From positions 1-25,223 of IMG/VR virus record IMGVR_UViG_3300048590_000481: a stretch of DNA of 25,223 nt; one strand, given 5' to 3'. How positions within the stretch are numbered: the first letter of the stretch is position 1; the number at the start of each line of letters is the position of its first letter. The notes below the pieces were generated by a model. The model ran no database searches, was not told the origin of the DNA, and saw only the letters and a list, made by a program, of their open reading frames with translations. Below, piece by piece: positions 14,557 to 21,084 of this stretch. Origin of the DNA: a virus. The translations under genes were made by a program, and so were the position numbers.

Positions 14557-15076
14557 AGTATTGGCACATTTAAAATTATTGGATCCACCATCAAAGTATT
14601 TCAAAAAGCACAAAAAACCCAAATACGATGATGATAAAGGAAAATTGATATTGGGAAAAGATTACTATCTAACTAACAATATTTTCTTTGGCAATTCTAT
14701 TCATTGGAGTACACAATATGAAATCATCAACTTTGCAAAAGATTGGTTATATCTGAGGCTTTTGGATCTTCCTAAAATTGTAAAGTGCCGGATTGATATT
14801 GTTTATCATCATCCCACTGATAATTGGGATCTTGATAACAAAGGTGCATTTTGGTTGAAGATGATTTTGGATATTTTGAAAACACCAACAGAAAAACAAC
14901 ATGCAAAGGCAAAACGTTTCAATTCCTACATCAAAACCGTGAATTGCATCCCTGATGATACTGTTCGATATGTTACCGGTTACAGTGTAGAATATAATAA
15001 AGGTGTTCATTGTTTGGAAATTAAAATCACTGGATTTTTGGATGATTTTGGAAAACAGGAAAAGTTGTTTCAGTAA
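14543..15076 (+). CDS. RusA-like Holliday junction resolvase
   Basis: A 177-residue protein with the RusA signature: WDLDNKGAFWLKMILDIL at about residues 95-112, where D96, D98, N99 and K100 form the D-x-D-N-x-x-K pattern, and PDDTVRY at about 137-143 supplies the conserved D-D pair. RusA enzymes cut Holliday junctions as dimers, using these acidic residues to bind metal. It is somewhat longer than E. coli RusA at the N-terminus. It overlaps the preceding gene by 14 bases and the next ATG by one, placing it in the same recombination operon as the methyltransferase fusion. Confidence 0.75.
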   Translation: MREPEVLAHLKLLDPPSKYFKKHKKPKYDDDKGKLILGKDYYLTNNIFFGNSIHWSTQYEIINFAKDWLYLRLLDLPKIVKCRIDIVYHHPTDNWDLDNKGAFWLKMILDILKTPTEKQHAKAKRFNSYIKTVNCIPDDTVRYVTGYSVEYNKGVHCLEIKITGFLDDFGKQEKLFQ

Positions 15077-15327
15077 TGGAAAAATTGAAATCTTTATGGG
15101 TTGATTGTCCGTTTTCTGAAGGGATAAAAATTGATGATTTCCTGGTTGCGATCGGTGAAAAAAAATCAAATAGCGTTTATCACGTTGCTGATGTTAAAAC
15201 AAAGGATTCACCAAAGCCAAGAATGAAAAGGCACCATTTAAAGGTTTATAAAAGTGATATTATCACAGCATTGAAAAGGGATGAAAACCAAAATCTGATT
15301 CCTTTTTATTGGTACAAAAGAAAATAA
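15076..15327 (+). CDS. Small hypothetical protein
   Basis: An 83-residue basic protein (MEKLKSLWVDCPFSEGIKID at the start), coupled to the resolvase by an ATG overlapping its stop (TAATG). It looks like a compact beta-alpha domain with several lysines and a segment KPRMKRHHLKVYKSD that could contact nucleic acid. No family recognised. A promoter box lies just after its stop, so it probably ends this operon. Confidence 0.5.
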   Translation: MEKLKSLWVDCPFSEGIKIDDFLVAIGEKKSNSVYHVADVKTKDSPKPRMKRHHLKVYKSDIITALKRDENQNLIPFYWYKRK

Positions 15328-15343
15328 AACACTTTTGTTTTTA

Positions 15344-15371
15344 TATATTTGTAAAACAAACGATTAAACAA
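15344..15371 (+). promoter_or_regulatory. TATATTTG promoter with ACAAACGATT leader
   Basis: TATATTTG at 15344-15351 is followed by TAAAACAAACGATTAAACAA and the ATG at 15372. The leader copy AAACAAACGAT lies only a few bases after the predicted transcription start. A -33 TTG is not evident at the normal distance. Confidence 0.55.
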
Positions 15372-15884
15372 ATGCATCACGAAGTAATTTCATTCGGACA
15401 TGTGAACGGTGAAGGCGAGTTATCATTATATGATAAAAAATCCTTTTCATTGGCAGTTAAGAACAAATTGAAAAACAAATCAATTGAGCTTATTGCACGT
15501 GAACGTTTTTATCCATTTTCCGACAAACAAAGGGCATATTATTTTGCCGTGATAGTTACTGAAGCAAAACATGCGTTTCTTTCATCAGGTGTTTTAAAAA
15601 GCCTAAAGGAAACAGATACTTTTTTGCGTGAATCATTTCTTTTCAAAGAAACATTAAATCCTGAAACTGGAATTTATGAAAAAGAGGTTTACAGTTTGGG
15701 AAATTTAAACCAGGAAGTGAGCAAAAAAATGATGCGTGAATTTTGCGAAACTTGCATTATATTCTGTATCACTTCGCTTGACTGGGCAGTGCCGTTTCCA
15801 AATGAAATATTTGGCCCAAATGAAATGACTGAAAAGCAAAAAAATGTTTCATCAGGCAAAACATTAAAGGAATCAACTTTTTAA
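15372..15884 (+). CDS. Phage recombination-module protein, possibly NinB-like
   Basis: A 170-residue protein. The start at 15372 follows the promoter and conserved leader; a longer in-frame start would overlap the promoter. The segment ARERFYPFSDKQRAYYFAVI at about residues 43-62 recalls the S-x-Q-N/R-x-Y-Y-x-x-V pattern of phage NinB-like and related recombination proteins, which promote strand annealing. The C-terminal part (LNQEVSKKMMREFCETCIIF, then DWAVPFPNE) is helical. The NinB link is by pattern and weak; hypothetical is the safe alternative. It is followed by a structured repeat-rich cassette. Confidence 0.5.
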   Translation: MHHEVISFGHVNGEGELSLYDKKSFSLAVKNKLKNKSIELIARERFYPFSDKQRAYYFAVIVTEAKHAFLSSGVLKSLKETDTFLRESFLFKETLNPETGIYEKEVYSLGNLNQEVSKKMMREFCETCIIFCITSLDWAVPFPNEIFGPNEMTEKQKNVSSGKTLKESTF

Positions 15885-16070
15885 ATTGATTATAACGAAT
15901 GGGGAGTATGTTTCGTTGCCGTGTGTGTAAAACTACCTTTTTCAGGTGGTTTGGGAACACGAAAGGCAATGAACGATTTAAAAAGCCCTGCCGTAGGCAA
16001 TGATACATAATCCGTGTTCGCGGGTCGTAACCTTAACAAACTAAATATTAACTAAACACAATTATAAATT

Positions 16071-16451
16071 ATGGAAGCAAAAATTAAAACACTTACAGTT
16101 AAACAAGCGATAGAAGAAGGATACACTCTTTGCGGTTTTGCGAACAAAGATTGGCAATCATTAATTCCTCTTGAAGATATTACAGATGAATATTTTAAAG
16201 ATTCTTCGTACAACGGCAAATTAGTTTTAGCAGAAAAGCAAAGCCATTCGTATTTAGTGGATGCCGAAACATTTAGGGATTTATTAGCTGATACCGTGGG
16301 AGAAAATTACAGACAGGAATGCGCTGATGATACGGATGAAATTGAAGAACTGATAAAAGAAGTTGATTTCACTGAAATTGTAAACACAATAAATGAAAAA
16401 ATATCCGTAAAAAAATGGTGGATATTAACAAATATTGAATTAAATCCGTGA
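16071..16451 (+). CDS. Acidic hypothetical protein inside the inverted-repeat cassette
   Basis: A 126-residue acidic protein. The N-terminal LTVKQAIEEGYTLCGFANKD and the C-terminal KKWWILTNIELNP frame a helical acidic middle (ECADDTDEIEELIKEVDFTE). I have the impression that proteins with this V-x-x-A-I-x-E-G-Y start and I-x-L-x-P end recur in Bacteroidetes accessory regions, but no function is known to me. The whole gene sits in the loop of the A and B inverted repeats, so it probably travels with the cassette. It has no obvious TAnnTTTG box, only an A-rich leader. Confidence 0.55.
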   Translation: MEAKIKTLTVKQAIEEGYTLCGFANKDWQSLIPLEDITDEYFKDSSYNGKLVLAEKQSHSYLVDAETFRDLLADTVGENYRQECADDTDEIEELIKEVDFTEIVNTINEKISVKKWWILTNIELNP

Positions 16452-16497
16452 GCGATAGCGAGGGGAAAGGGCTTTTTAAATCGAATACTCCCCATTC

Positions 16498-16627
16498 GTT
16501 CACGGGCATTAGGAAATCTTGAGCCTTTTGCTTTTCGCAAATTGCGGATTTACGTATCCGATGCAAAGGCAAGTGGGAACGGTGCAACGAGTTGACACTT
16601 GCCTTTGTTGAGGTTATGCCCGTGAAC
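16498..16627 (+). repeat. Inverted repeat C with internal hairpins
   Basis: GTTCACGGGCAT and its exact complement ATGCCCGTGAAC, 106 bases apart, enclose three smaller hairpins: TTTGC/GCAAA near 16527-16541, CGGAT/ATCCG near 16545-16560 and CAAAGGCAAGTG/CACTTGCCTTTG. A related sequence, GTGTTCGCGGGTCGTAACC at about 16014-16032, resembles the reverse complement of the right end (GTGTTCACGGGCATAACC). The fold resembles a recombination site of attC type or a structured RNA domain, but neither is established. Confidence 0.55.
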
Positions 16628-16662
16628 ACCAAAATAAAAAACCGTTTCAATGTTTTTTATTG

Positions 16663-16684
16663 ACTGTTATAAACAGTTTTTTTA
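16663..16684 (+). terminator. Short palindromic hairpin with T-tract
   Basis: ACTGTT (16663-16668), loop ATA, AACAGT (16672-16677), then a run of T. It could end transcription from the cassette, or being a perfect palindrome, serve as a repressor site for the gene at 16715. The rest of 16628-16714 is A/T-rich without further features. Confidence 0.45.
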
Positions 16685-16714
16685 AATGAATATTAATTTA
16701 ATTTTTATATAAAT

Positions 16715-17308
16715 ATGGCACCTTTAAAACAAATGAAAAGGGATGATTTTTCCCTTAAAAAAGTAAGGTTTACAAATCCAGGATTGGAATGTTCCTTTGA
16801 TGGAAAACAAATTGTGGATGGAAAAACAGAACCTTTTGAAACAACACGGAAAAGTAAGTATCAACCGCATCAGGATTTGATTTCATTCAAAAATGATCTG
16901 AAACATTATTTGGCAAAGGCATATCAGTTCCATGTTGGATTTGATATTGCTGAAAAGTATCTGAAAGGCGAACAAAAACAAAAAGCAATTGATGCAAAGA
17001 TTGAACTTTTTGAAAAGATTGAGGTAACTGGTGTTTCCGTTGGTGGAACCGATGAATTGCGTGGAATTGTTATTTCAGGAAAGATTGAAAGCAACAACGG
17101 TTCCAAATGTGCAATCAATACACCAAGAATTGTTTTTTCATCTGATAAACTTGGTTATGAAGATGAAGTTGAAAAGATATTTGAATTGATCCAAATGGAG
17201 GTTTTCAGATATGTTTTTGAAGGGCGTTCCGGTGATGCAACACTTTTTGATGATCAGGATGAAAAAGATGAAGAAAAAGTTGAGGCACCAAAAGTTGATG
17301 CCGCATAA
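16715..17308 (+). CDS. Hypothetical DNA-metabolism protein with acidic tail
   Basis: A 197-residue protein. The body is mixed beta-alpha with segments such as FEKIEVTGVSVGGTDELRGI at about residues 90-109, then IVISGKIESNNGS and INTPRIVFS, suggesting a beta-barrel-like core. The last 25 residues are highly acidic (FDDQDEKDEEKVEA), like the flexible tails of single-strand DNA-binding proteins. It lies just upstream of a NinG-like gene and SSB, so a role in phage DNA replication or recombination is plausible. No family recognised. A terminator follows immediately. Confidence 0.5.
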   Translation: MAPLKQMKRDDFSLKKVRFTNPGLECSFDGKQIVDGKTEPFETTRKSKYQPHQDLISFKNDLKHYLAKAYQFHVGFDIAEKYLKGEQKQKAIDAKIELFEKIEVTGVSVGGTDELRGIVISGKIESNNGSKCAINTPRIVFSSDKLGYEDEVEKIFELIQMEVFRYVFEGRSGDATLFDDQDEKDEEKVEAPKVDAA

Positions 17309-17316
17309 TTAAAACA

Positions 17317-17343
17317 GGGCCGGTTGAAAAACACCGGCCTTTT
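17317..17343 (+). terminator. GC-rich intrinsic terminator
   Basis: GGGCCGGT (17317-17324) pairs with ACCGGCCT (17333-17340), seven Watson-Crick pairs plus one G-T, loop of 8 bases, followed by TTTT. The next gene starts 7 bases downstream, so read-through is probably partial. Confidence 0.75.
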
Positions 17344-17349
17344 AATCCT

Positions 17350-17778
17350 ATGGAAGTAAAGCCAAAAAAATGTGCCAACGTTGATTGTGATAATGTTTTT
17401 ACACCGAAATACAGAACAACTGAAAGAACATGTTGTTATGCTTGTGAAAAGGCATATCAGGACAGTAAACCGCAAAAGGAACAAAAGCATTATAAAATTC
17501 CAAGAGTTTCAAAAAAACGTTCTAAAGAAGAAAAAATTTACACAGCTCGAAGGATTGTATTTCTTTCAAAGCCTGAAAACAAACTTTGCAGGATCAATGG
17601 CACAAATTGCACTTCATTAGCAACCACAATTGAACATTCAGCCGGAAGAGGCATCAACTATCTAAATGAAGAAACCTGGAAACCTGCCTGTTCAAATTGC
17701 AATATTGAACTGGAAAACAATTCAGAACTTTCAAAGGAACATCAGGTTAGTAAAATTCATGGAGGAAAAAAGATTTGA
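17350..17778 (+). CDS. NinG/HNH-like recombination nuclease
   Basis: A 142-residue protein. The N-terminal 35 residues hold a zinc-finger-like cysteine set (KKCANVDC at about 7-13, then RTCCYACEKAY with C28, C29 and C32). After a basic linker the C-terminal half has EHSAGRG at about 94-100 and WKPACSNCNIELENN at about 110-124, then KEHQVSKIHGGKK, an HNH-like arrangement. Lambda NinG (Rap) has the same layout and cleaves recombination intermediates. Position between a replication-type gene and SSB fits. An HNH endonuclease of another type is the alternative. Confidence 0.6.
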   Translation: MEVKPKKCANVDCDNVFTPKYRTTERTCCYACEKAYQDSKPQKEQKHYKIPRVSKKRSKEEKIYTARRIVFLSKPENKLCRINGTNCTSLATTIEHSAGRGINYLNEETWKPACSNCNIELENNSELSKEHQVSKIHGGKKI

Positions 17779-17781
17779 TAA

Positions 17782-17991
17782 ATGGCAAAGATTAAATATC
17801 CAAAAAGCGACAAAGCAAAAGTTATATTTGAATTCAACCGGTCCAAATTAAACAGTTCAAAATATCTTGCTGAAAGATTGGGATTAACACAATATTTCGT
17901 TGATAAAACAATTACTGATTATTTGAACCAAAAAAAGGAAAAAGCAAATTTGATAAATAAATTAAACCGAAAAATACAATGGGAAGATTAA
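17782..17991 (+). CDS. Small helix-turn-helix-like protein
   Basis: A 69-residue basic protein. Residues about 24-50 (SSKYLAERLGLTQYFVDKTI, then TDYLNQKK) look like a helix-turn-helix: a first helix, the turn at G-L, and a recognition helix. A basic C-terminal helix follows. The gene starts 3 bases after the NinG-like gene and its end overlaps the ssb start by 13 bases, so it is co-translated with SSB. It may bind DNA as a small regulator or recombination accessory; this is inferred. Confidence 0.5.
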   Translation: MAKIKYPKSDKAKVIFEFNRSKLNSSKYLAERLGLTQYFVDKTITDYLNQKKEKANLINKLNRKIQWED

Positions 17992-18419
17992 ACAAAGTGC
18001 AATTAATAGGCAGGACCGGAAACGAAATAAAAATTCACAATTTTGAAAACGGCAATGCAATTGGAAATGTTTCTTTGGCAACAACTGAAACATATAAAAA
18101 TCAACAAGGTGAAAAAGTGGAAAACACTGAATGGCACAATTTGGTTTTCAGGAACAAAGCATGTGAAATAATTGAAAAGTATGTTCCAAAAGGAACTGCA
18201 TTATATGTTGAAGGCCGTTTGAAATATCGAAAATGGCAGGATAAAGATGGTGTTGATCGTTATTCAACTGAAATACACATTTCAGATTTTGAATTTTTGG
18301 AAAGCAAAAAGGATTCAAATTCATCCAGTGGTTCAAATGCAAGTTCGAATTCCAGTGCAACACCACCACAACAAAACAATTATACACCAAATGAAGAGGA
18401 AGATGATCTTCCATTTTAG
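17979..18419 (+). CDS. ssb: Single-stranded DNA-binding protein
   Basis: A 146-residue protein with the full SSB pattern. The OB fold starts MGRLNKVQLIGRTGNEIKIH, has TEWHNLVFRNKACEIIEKYV at about 50-69 and KGTALYVEGRLKYRKWQDKD at about 71-90, then a serine/asparagine-rich linker and the acidic tip EEDDLPF. The tip recruits partner proteins such as helicases and recombinases in bacterial SSBs. It protects single-stranded DNA during phage replication and recombination. The gene overlaps the preceding small HTH gene and ends just before a terminator. Assignment is secure. Confidence 0.95.
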   Translation: MGRLNKVQLIGRTGNEIKIHNFENGNAIGNVSLATTETYKNQQGEKVENTEWHNLVFRNKACEIIEKYVPKGTALYVEGRLKYRKWQDKDGVDRYSTEIHISDFEFLESKKDSNSSSGSNASSNSSATPPQQNNYTPNEEEDDLPF

Positions 18420-18443
18420 GATCCAATAATTCTATATTTAAGG

Positions 18444-18470
18444 CCTCAGCATTTTATGTTGGGGTTTTTT
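18444..18470 (+). terminator. Intrinsic terminator after ssb
   Basis: CCTCAGCA (18444-18451), loop TTTTA, TGTTGGGG (18457-18464) pair over 8 positions with two G-T pairs, followed by TTTTTT. Confidence 0.75.
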
Positions 18471-18486
18471 ATTTTAAAGAAATAAT

Positions 18487-18572
18487 AAAAGTTTTTATCA
18501 TTTTATTTGGTAATAATAAAAACCTTTATTAAATTTGTTCCAACAAACAAACAAACGATTAAAACAAACGAC
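18487..18572 (+). promoter_or_regulatory. Promoter TTG-N20-TAAATTTG with operator-like repeat and leader
   Basis: TTG at 18507-18509, a 20-base spacer and TAAATTTG at 18530-18537 give the best promoter in the window. AAAAGTTTTTAT (18487-18498) and ATAAAAACCTTT (18516-18527) form an inverted repeat with one mismatch that brackets the -33 element. The leader contains CAAACAAACGAT at 18548-18559, a perfect 12-base complement of the small RNA candidate. The block aligns closely with that at 5881-5952. Confidence 0.65.
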
Positions 18573-18896
18573 ATGAAAACACAAACAAATTTCCGTTCAA
18601 ACGTATTTGCAAAAGCACATTTAATTTTTTCATCAACTCGCATTTCATTTTCCGATGCATTGAAAAAAGCCTGGAAACTTTACAGATTATCAAAGCAACT
18701 TTTTTCAAAGGATGAAGTGAAATTTAGCTACAAAAAAGTTGATGGCACTTTAAGAACTGCCTATGGCACTTTAAAGAACGTTTCACAATTCATAAAAGGA
18801 AACGGAACGCCAAATAATAAAGTTTTCAATTATTGGGATTTGGAGGCCGTTGGTTTCAGATGTTTCAAAATAGAAAACATTGTTTCAATAGGATAA
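18573..18896 (+). CDS. WYL_2/Sm-fold (DUF2693)-like phage protein
   Basis: A 107-residue protein. I use the ATG at 18573 (MKTQTNFRSNVFAKAH) because upstream in-frame starts fall in the promoter. The first half (AHLIFSSTRISFSDALKKAW) is a helical segment common before this domain in Bacteroidetes phages. The second half (DEVKFSYKKVDGTLRTAYGT at about 47-66, ending WDLEAVGFRCFKIENI) fits the WYL_2 Sm-like barrel, with the K-x-D-G-T-L-R-x-A-x-G-T signature. Its role is unknown; such small barrels may bind nucleic acid. It is monocistronic, between a strong regulated promoter and a structured terminator, so probably abundant. Confidence 0.6.
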   Translation: MKTQTNFRSNVFAKAHLIFSSTRISFSDALKKAWKLYRLSKQLFSKDEVKFSYKKVDGTLRTAYGTLKNVSQFIKGNGTPNNKVFNYWDLEAVGFRCFKIENIVSIG

Positions 18897-18901
18897 AAAC
18901 T

Positions 18902-18969
18902 AAAGCCTTTGTTATTTCCAATTTTTGATGTGAGGTTAATATTTGGAAATTCCTCAGCAAAGGCTTTTT
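18902..18969 (+). terminator. Large terminator-like hairpin with a possible pseudoknot
   Basis: AAAGCCTTTG (18902-18911) pairs with CAAAGGCTTT (18958-18967) and, nested inside, ATTTCCAA (18914-18921) pairs with TTGGAAAT (18943-18950). A T run ends at 18969. TGAGG in the inner loop (18931-18935) is complementary to CCTCA (18952-18956) just after the inner stem, allowing an H-type pseudoknot. It ends 14 bases before the next gene. Confidence 0.65.
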
Positions 18970-18983
18970 AAAAATCTTCCAAA

Positions 18984-19214
18984 ATGGCAAAGAAATCTGA
19001 AAATTTAGTTGTTGCAGAAATCAACAAAAACTTCCTGATCCAGTGGAAAAATCAGGATGAAAAAGAAACACAGCTTGTTTCAGCAGGAAAGTATCATACA
19101 ATTGTAGGTGCTGAGTTTGCAGAAAAGCATTTTAAGAAGGTTTTGGAAGGTGGGCAACAGAATTACACGTTTCTGATTAGAAAACGTCTTAGAATTAAAT
19201 TTTATTCAAAATAA
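18984..19214 (+). CDS. Small hypothetical protein
   Basis: A 76-residue basic protein (MAKKSENLVVAEINKNFLIQ at the start) with a short beta-rich body including KYHTIVGAEFAEKHFKKVL at about residues 34-52. It lies directly behind the pseudoknot-like terminator, so its transcription may rely on read-through. No domain is recognised. Confidence 0.45.
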   Translation: MAKKSENLVVAEINKNFLIQWKNQDEKETQLVSAGKYHTIVGAEFAEKHFKKVLEGGQQNYTFLIRKRLRIKFYSK

Positions 19215-19222
19215 CTTAAATA

Positions 19223-19237
19223 AAAACAAACGATAAA
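19223..19237 (+). promoter_or_regulatory. ACAAACGATAA leader before the GHKL-like gene
   Basis: AAAACAAACGATAAA directly precedes the ATG at 19238. AAACAAACGATAA matches the complement of the small RNA candidate over 13 bases, the longest match in the window. No TAnnTTTG box is evident close upstream. Confidence 0.45.
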
Positions 19238-20533
19238 ATGAAGTATTTAAAAATTTCAAACAAAGGTGTTGTTGAACCTGAGGCCTTCAGTTTAGTTGGC
19301 GCATCAACAAAAAGAAACGATGATTCAAAAATTGGAATGTTTGGATCAGGAAACAAATATGCAATCAGTTTCCTATTCAGGAACAAAATGAACTTCAGGG
19401 TTTTCACTGGAGGCCGTGAAATGACATTTACAACCGTTGAAAAGGCATTTGCAGGAAAAACATTTGATGTTATTGTTATTGATGGAAAAGAAACTTCTTT
19501 AACTACTGAAATGGGGCCAAAATGGAAATTGTGGCAGGCAATCAGGGAACTTTATTCAAACGCAATGGATGAAGGCCTGATTGAATTTAAAATGGTTGAT
19601 GCCATTTCTGATGATGAACCAACTGATGAAACTTCAATTTATATTGAGGCAAACATGGAACTGTTGGAAATGCATTTTGAAATTGATAAATACTTTTCAC
19701 ATGGCAGGGTGCCAATTTATGAAAACAAGTTTGGAAAGATTTACAAAAGCTCAGGTAAAAGTTGCGTGGTTTACAGAAAAGGAATCAAAGCAATTGAAAA
19801 TGAAAAACCTGGAATATTTGATTATGATCTGAATGATTTGGATTTAACTGAAGATAGGATTGCAAGATATTCATGGGATGTTCCTCAGGGAATTTGGAAC
19901 CTGTTGGAACTTTGTGATGATGATTTTATTGTTCGCAAATTGCTGATGGAAATTCCAAACCGTGAATATTTTGAAAACAATGTTGATGATTCATTTGTAA
20001 CTGTTTTCACCGGTGGAAAATTTCCTCAGGTTTGGAAAGAGGCACTTTGTGATTCCAAGATTGCGCCAAGAAACATGGGCGGTTTTGTAAAGGATGAAGA
20101 ACGTGCAAAAACAACACTTTTACCATCACGTTTATACAATGCAATGGTTGCCAGTTTTGGAAAGGATCTGAAAACACAATCTTTTAAAACATCTGATGTT
20201 GGATTGCCTTATGTGATTGTAGAGCAAAAGGAATTTGAAAAGAAAATTCTGAATGATGTAAAAGGTTTTTTCACGGAATGTAAATTTGATATTGATTATG
20301 ATATTCGCATTGTTGATTTTAAAGATGCTGATATTCATGGTTCAATTGAAGGTGAAACAATTCTGATTGATATAAATGCTTTTGAACGTGGAAAGGTTTG
20401 GATTGCAAACGTTATCATTGAAGAGTATATTCACATAAAGCATAATGCAGCCGATGAAAGCCGAAAGTTCCAGGATGCATCAATTGGTGAACTTTTAACC
20501 TATATGCAAAAAATAAATTCATTTTTGTTATGA
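19238..20533 (+). CDS. GHKL-like ATPase with reordered motifs and a degenerate metalloprotease-like tail
   Basis: A 431-residue protein. IGMFGSGNKYA at about residues 32-42 resembles the glycine-rich lid motif of Hsp90/MutL/MORC ATPases. IRELYSNAMDEG at about 101-112 resembles their N-box, with E104, N108 and D111. In classical GHKL proteins the N-box comes first, so a circular permutation is suggested. Near the end, VIIEEYIHIKHNAAD at about 392-406 resembles a zinc-protease helix (HExxH), but the first histidine is E395, so peptidase activity is doubtful. It follows the ACAAACGATAA leader. A DNA- or protein-remodelling role is possible; function is unknown. Confidence 0.5.
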   Translation: MKYLKISNKGVVEPEAFSLVGASTKRNDDSKIGMFGSGNKYAISFLFRNKMNFRVFTGGREMTFTTVEKAFAGKTFDVIVIDGKETSLTTEMGPKWKLWQAIRELYSNAMDEGLIEFKMVDAISDDEPTDETSIYIEANMELLEMHFEIDKYFSHGRVPIYENKFGKIYKSSGKSCVVYRKGIKAIENEKPGIFDYDLNDLDLTEDRIARYSWDVPQGIWNLLELCDDDFIVRKLLMEIPNREYFENNVDDSFVTVFTGGKFPQVWKEALCDSKIAPRNMGGFVKDEERAKTTLLPSRLYNAMVASFGKDLKTQSFKTSDVGLPYVIVEQKEFEKKILNDVKGFFTECKFDIDYDIRIVDFKDADIHGSIEGETILIDINAFERGKVWIANVIIEEYIHIKHNAADESRKFQDASIGELLTYMQKINSFLL

Positions 20534-20892
20534 AAGAATTTTTAAAAACTTTGATCTATTGCATCAGGCAGGCAATTGAAATTCAGAAGGCAATCACCGG
20601 TTTAAAAGATAGGCCGGTGATTGATCACAAATTTACACGTGGTGAATGGCACGTTGTGGAATATGCAGGATTTGGAATTGTTCAAGATTCTGATCAGTAC
20701 GATGGAAAAAAATTATTGGATTTGGAAGAAGTTTCTGAAGATGAATTTTATGCAAATGCACGTTTAATTGTTGCAGCGCCAAAACTTCTTCAGATTGCAG
20801 AAATGTACTTTGATTCAATGCGTGGAACTGGATTAGAAAATTCCCTTCCCTATCAGATAACTTTGAAAACCTTAAAAGAAATTGAAGGATGA
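20530..20892 (+). CDS. Phage accessory protein with ARLIVAAPKLL motif
   Basis: A 120-residue protein overlapping the preceding stop by 4 bases (ATGA). The segment NARLIVAAPKLLQIAEMY at about residues 76-93 matches the N-A-x-L-I-A-A-A-P-E-L-L motif frequent in small phage proteins of unknown function. The N-terminal 25 residues are helical. The central part (RGEWHVVEYAGFGIVQD at about 37-53) is beta-rich. A 10-pair perfect hairpin lies in its coding sequence (20591-20623). The role is unknown. Confidence 0.55.
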   Translation: MKEFLKTLIYCIRQAIEIQKAITGLKDRPVIDHKFTRGEWHVVEYAGFGIVQDSDQYDGKKLLDLEEVSEDEFYANARLIVAAPKLLQIAEMYFDSMRGTGLENSLPYQITLKTLKEIEG

Positions 20893-21083
20893 AAAATGAA
20901 ATAAATGATCCAATTATTATTGATGCAGTTTTTGTTAGGGAAACAAAAGATGCAATTCTTTTTGATTGTGAAGGTGATTTGGAATGGTTTCCGAAAAAGA
21001 ACATAAATTTTGATTCTGAAAACGATGAATTGGAAGTTGAAAGATGGATTTTAAAACAGAAATTTCCTGATGAAAGCTATTGA
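20889..21083 (+). CDS. Small acidic hypothetical protein
   Basis: A 64-residue acidic protein (MKNEINDPIIIDAVFVRETK at the start) coupled to the previous gene by an ATGA overlap. It reads as a small beta domain: two strands, AILFDCEGDLEWFPK at about 22-36, and an acidic helical end. This layout is often seen in phage accessory proteins. No function is recognised. Confidence 0.5.
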   Translation: MKNEINDPIIIDAVFVRETKDAILFDCEGDLEWFPKKNINFDSENDELEVERWILKQKFPDESY

Positions 21084-21084
21084 T

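Larger units (their letters stand above)
15894..16627 (+). other. Structured cassette: nested inverted repeats around one ORF, possible mobile unit
   Basis: Three perfect inverted repeats organise this segment. A: AACGAATGGGGAGTAT at 15894-15909 and its complement at 16485-16500. B: CGATTTAAAAAGCCC at 15974-15988 and its complement at 16469-16483. C: GTTCACGGGCAT at 16498-16509 and its complement at 16616-16627. A and B together enclose the ORF at 16071-16451, while C encloses a further hairpin (12 pairs, 16564-16575 with 16596-16607). Between A and B a separate hairpin fits. The base content is visibly richer in G and C than the surroundings. This suggests a compact mobile or RNA-structured element inserted between phage genes; no transposase is seen. 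Confidence 0.5.

Noticed and set aside
15894-16627. A group II intron or a standard insertion sequence
   Set aside because: No reverse transcriptase, maturase, transposase, recognised domain V or target duplication was seen. The attC-like idea is kept only as a test because the consensus ends do not match clearly.
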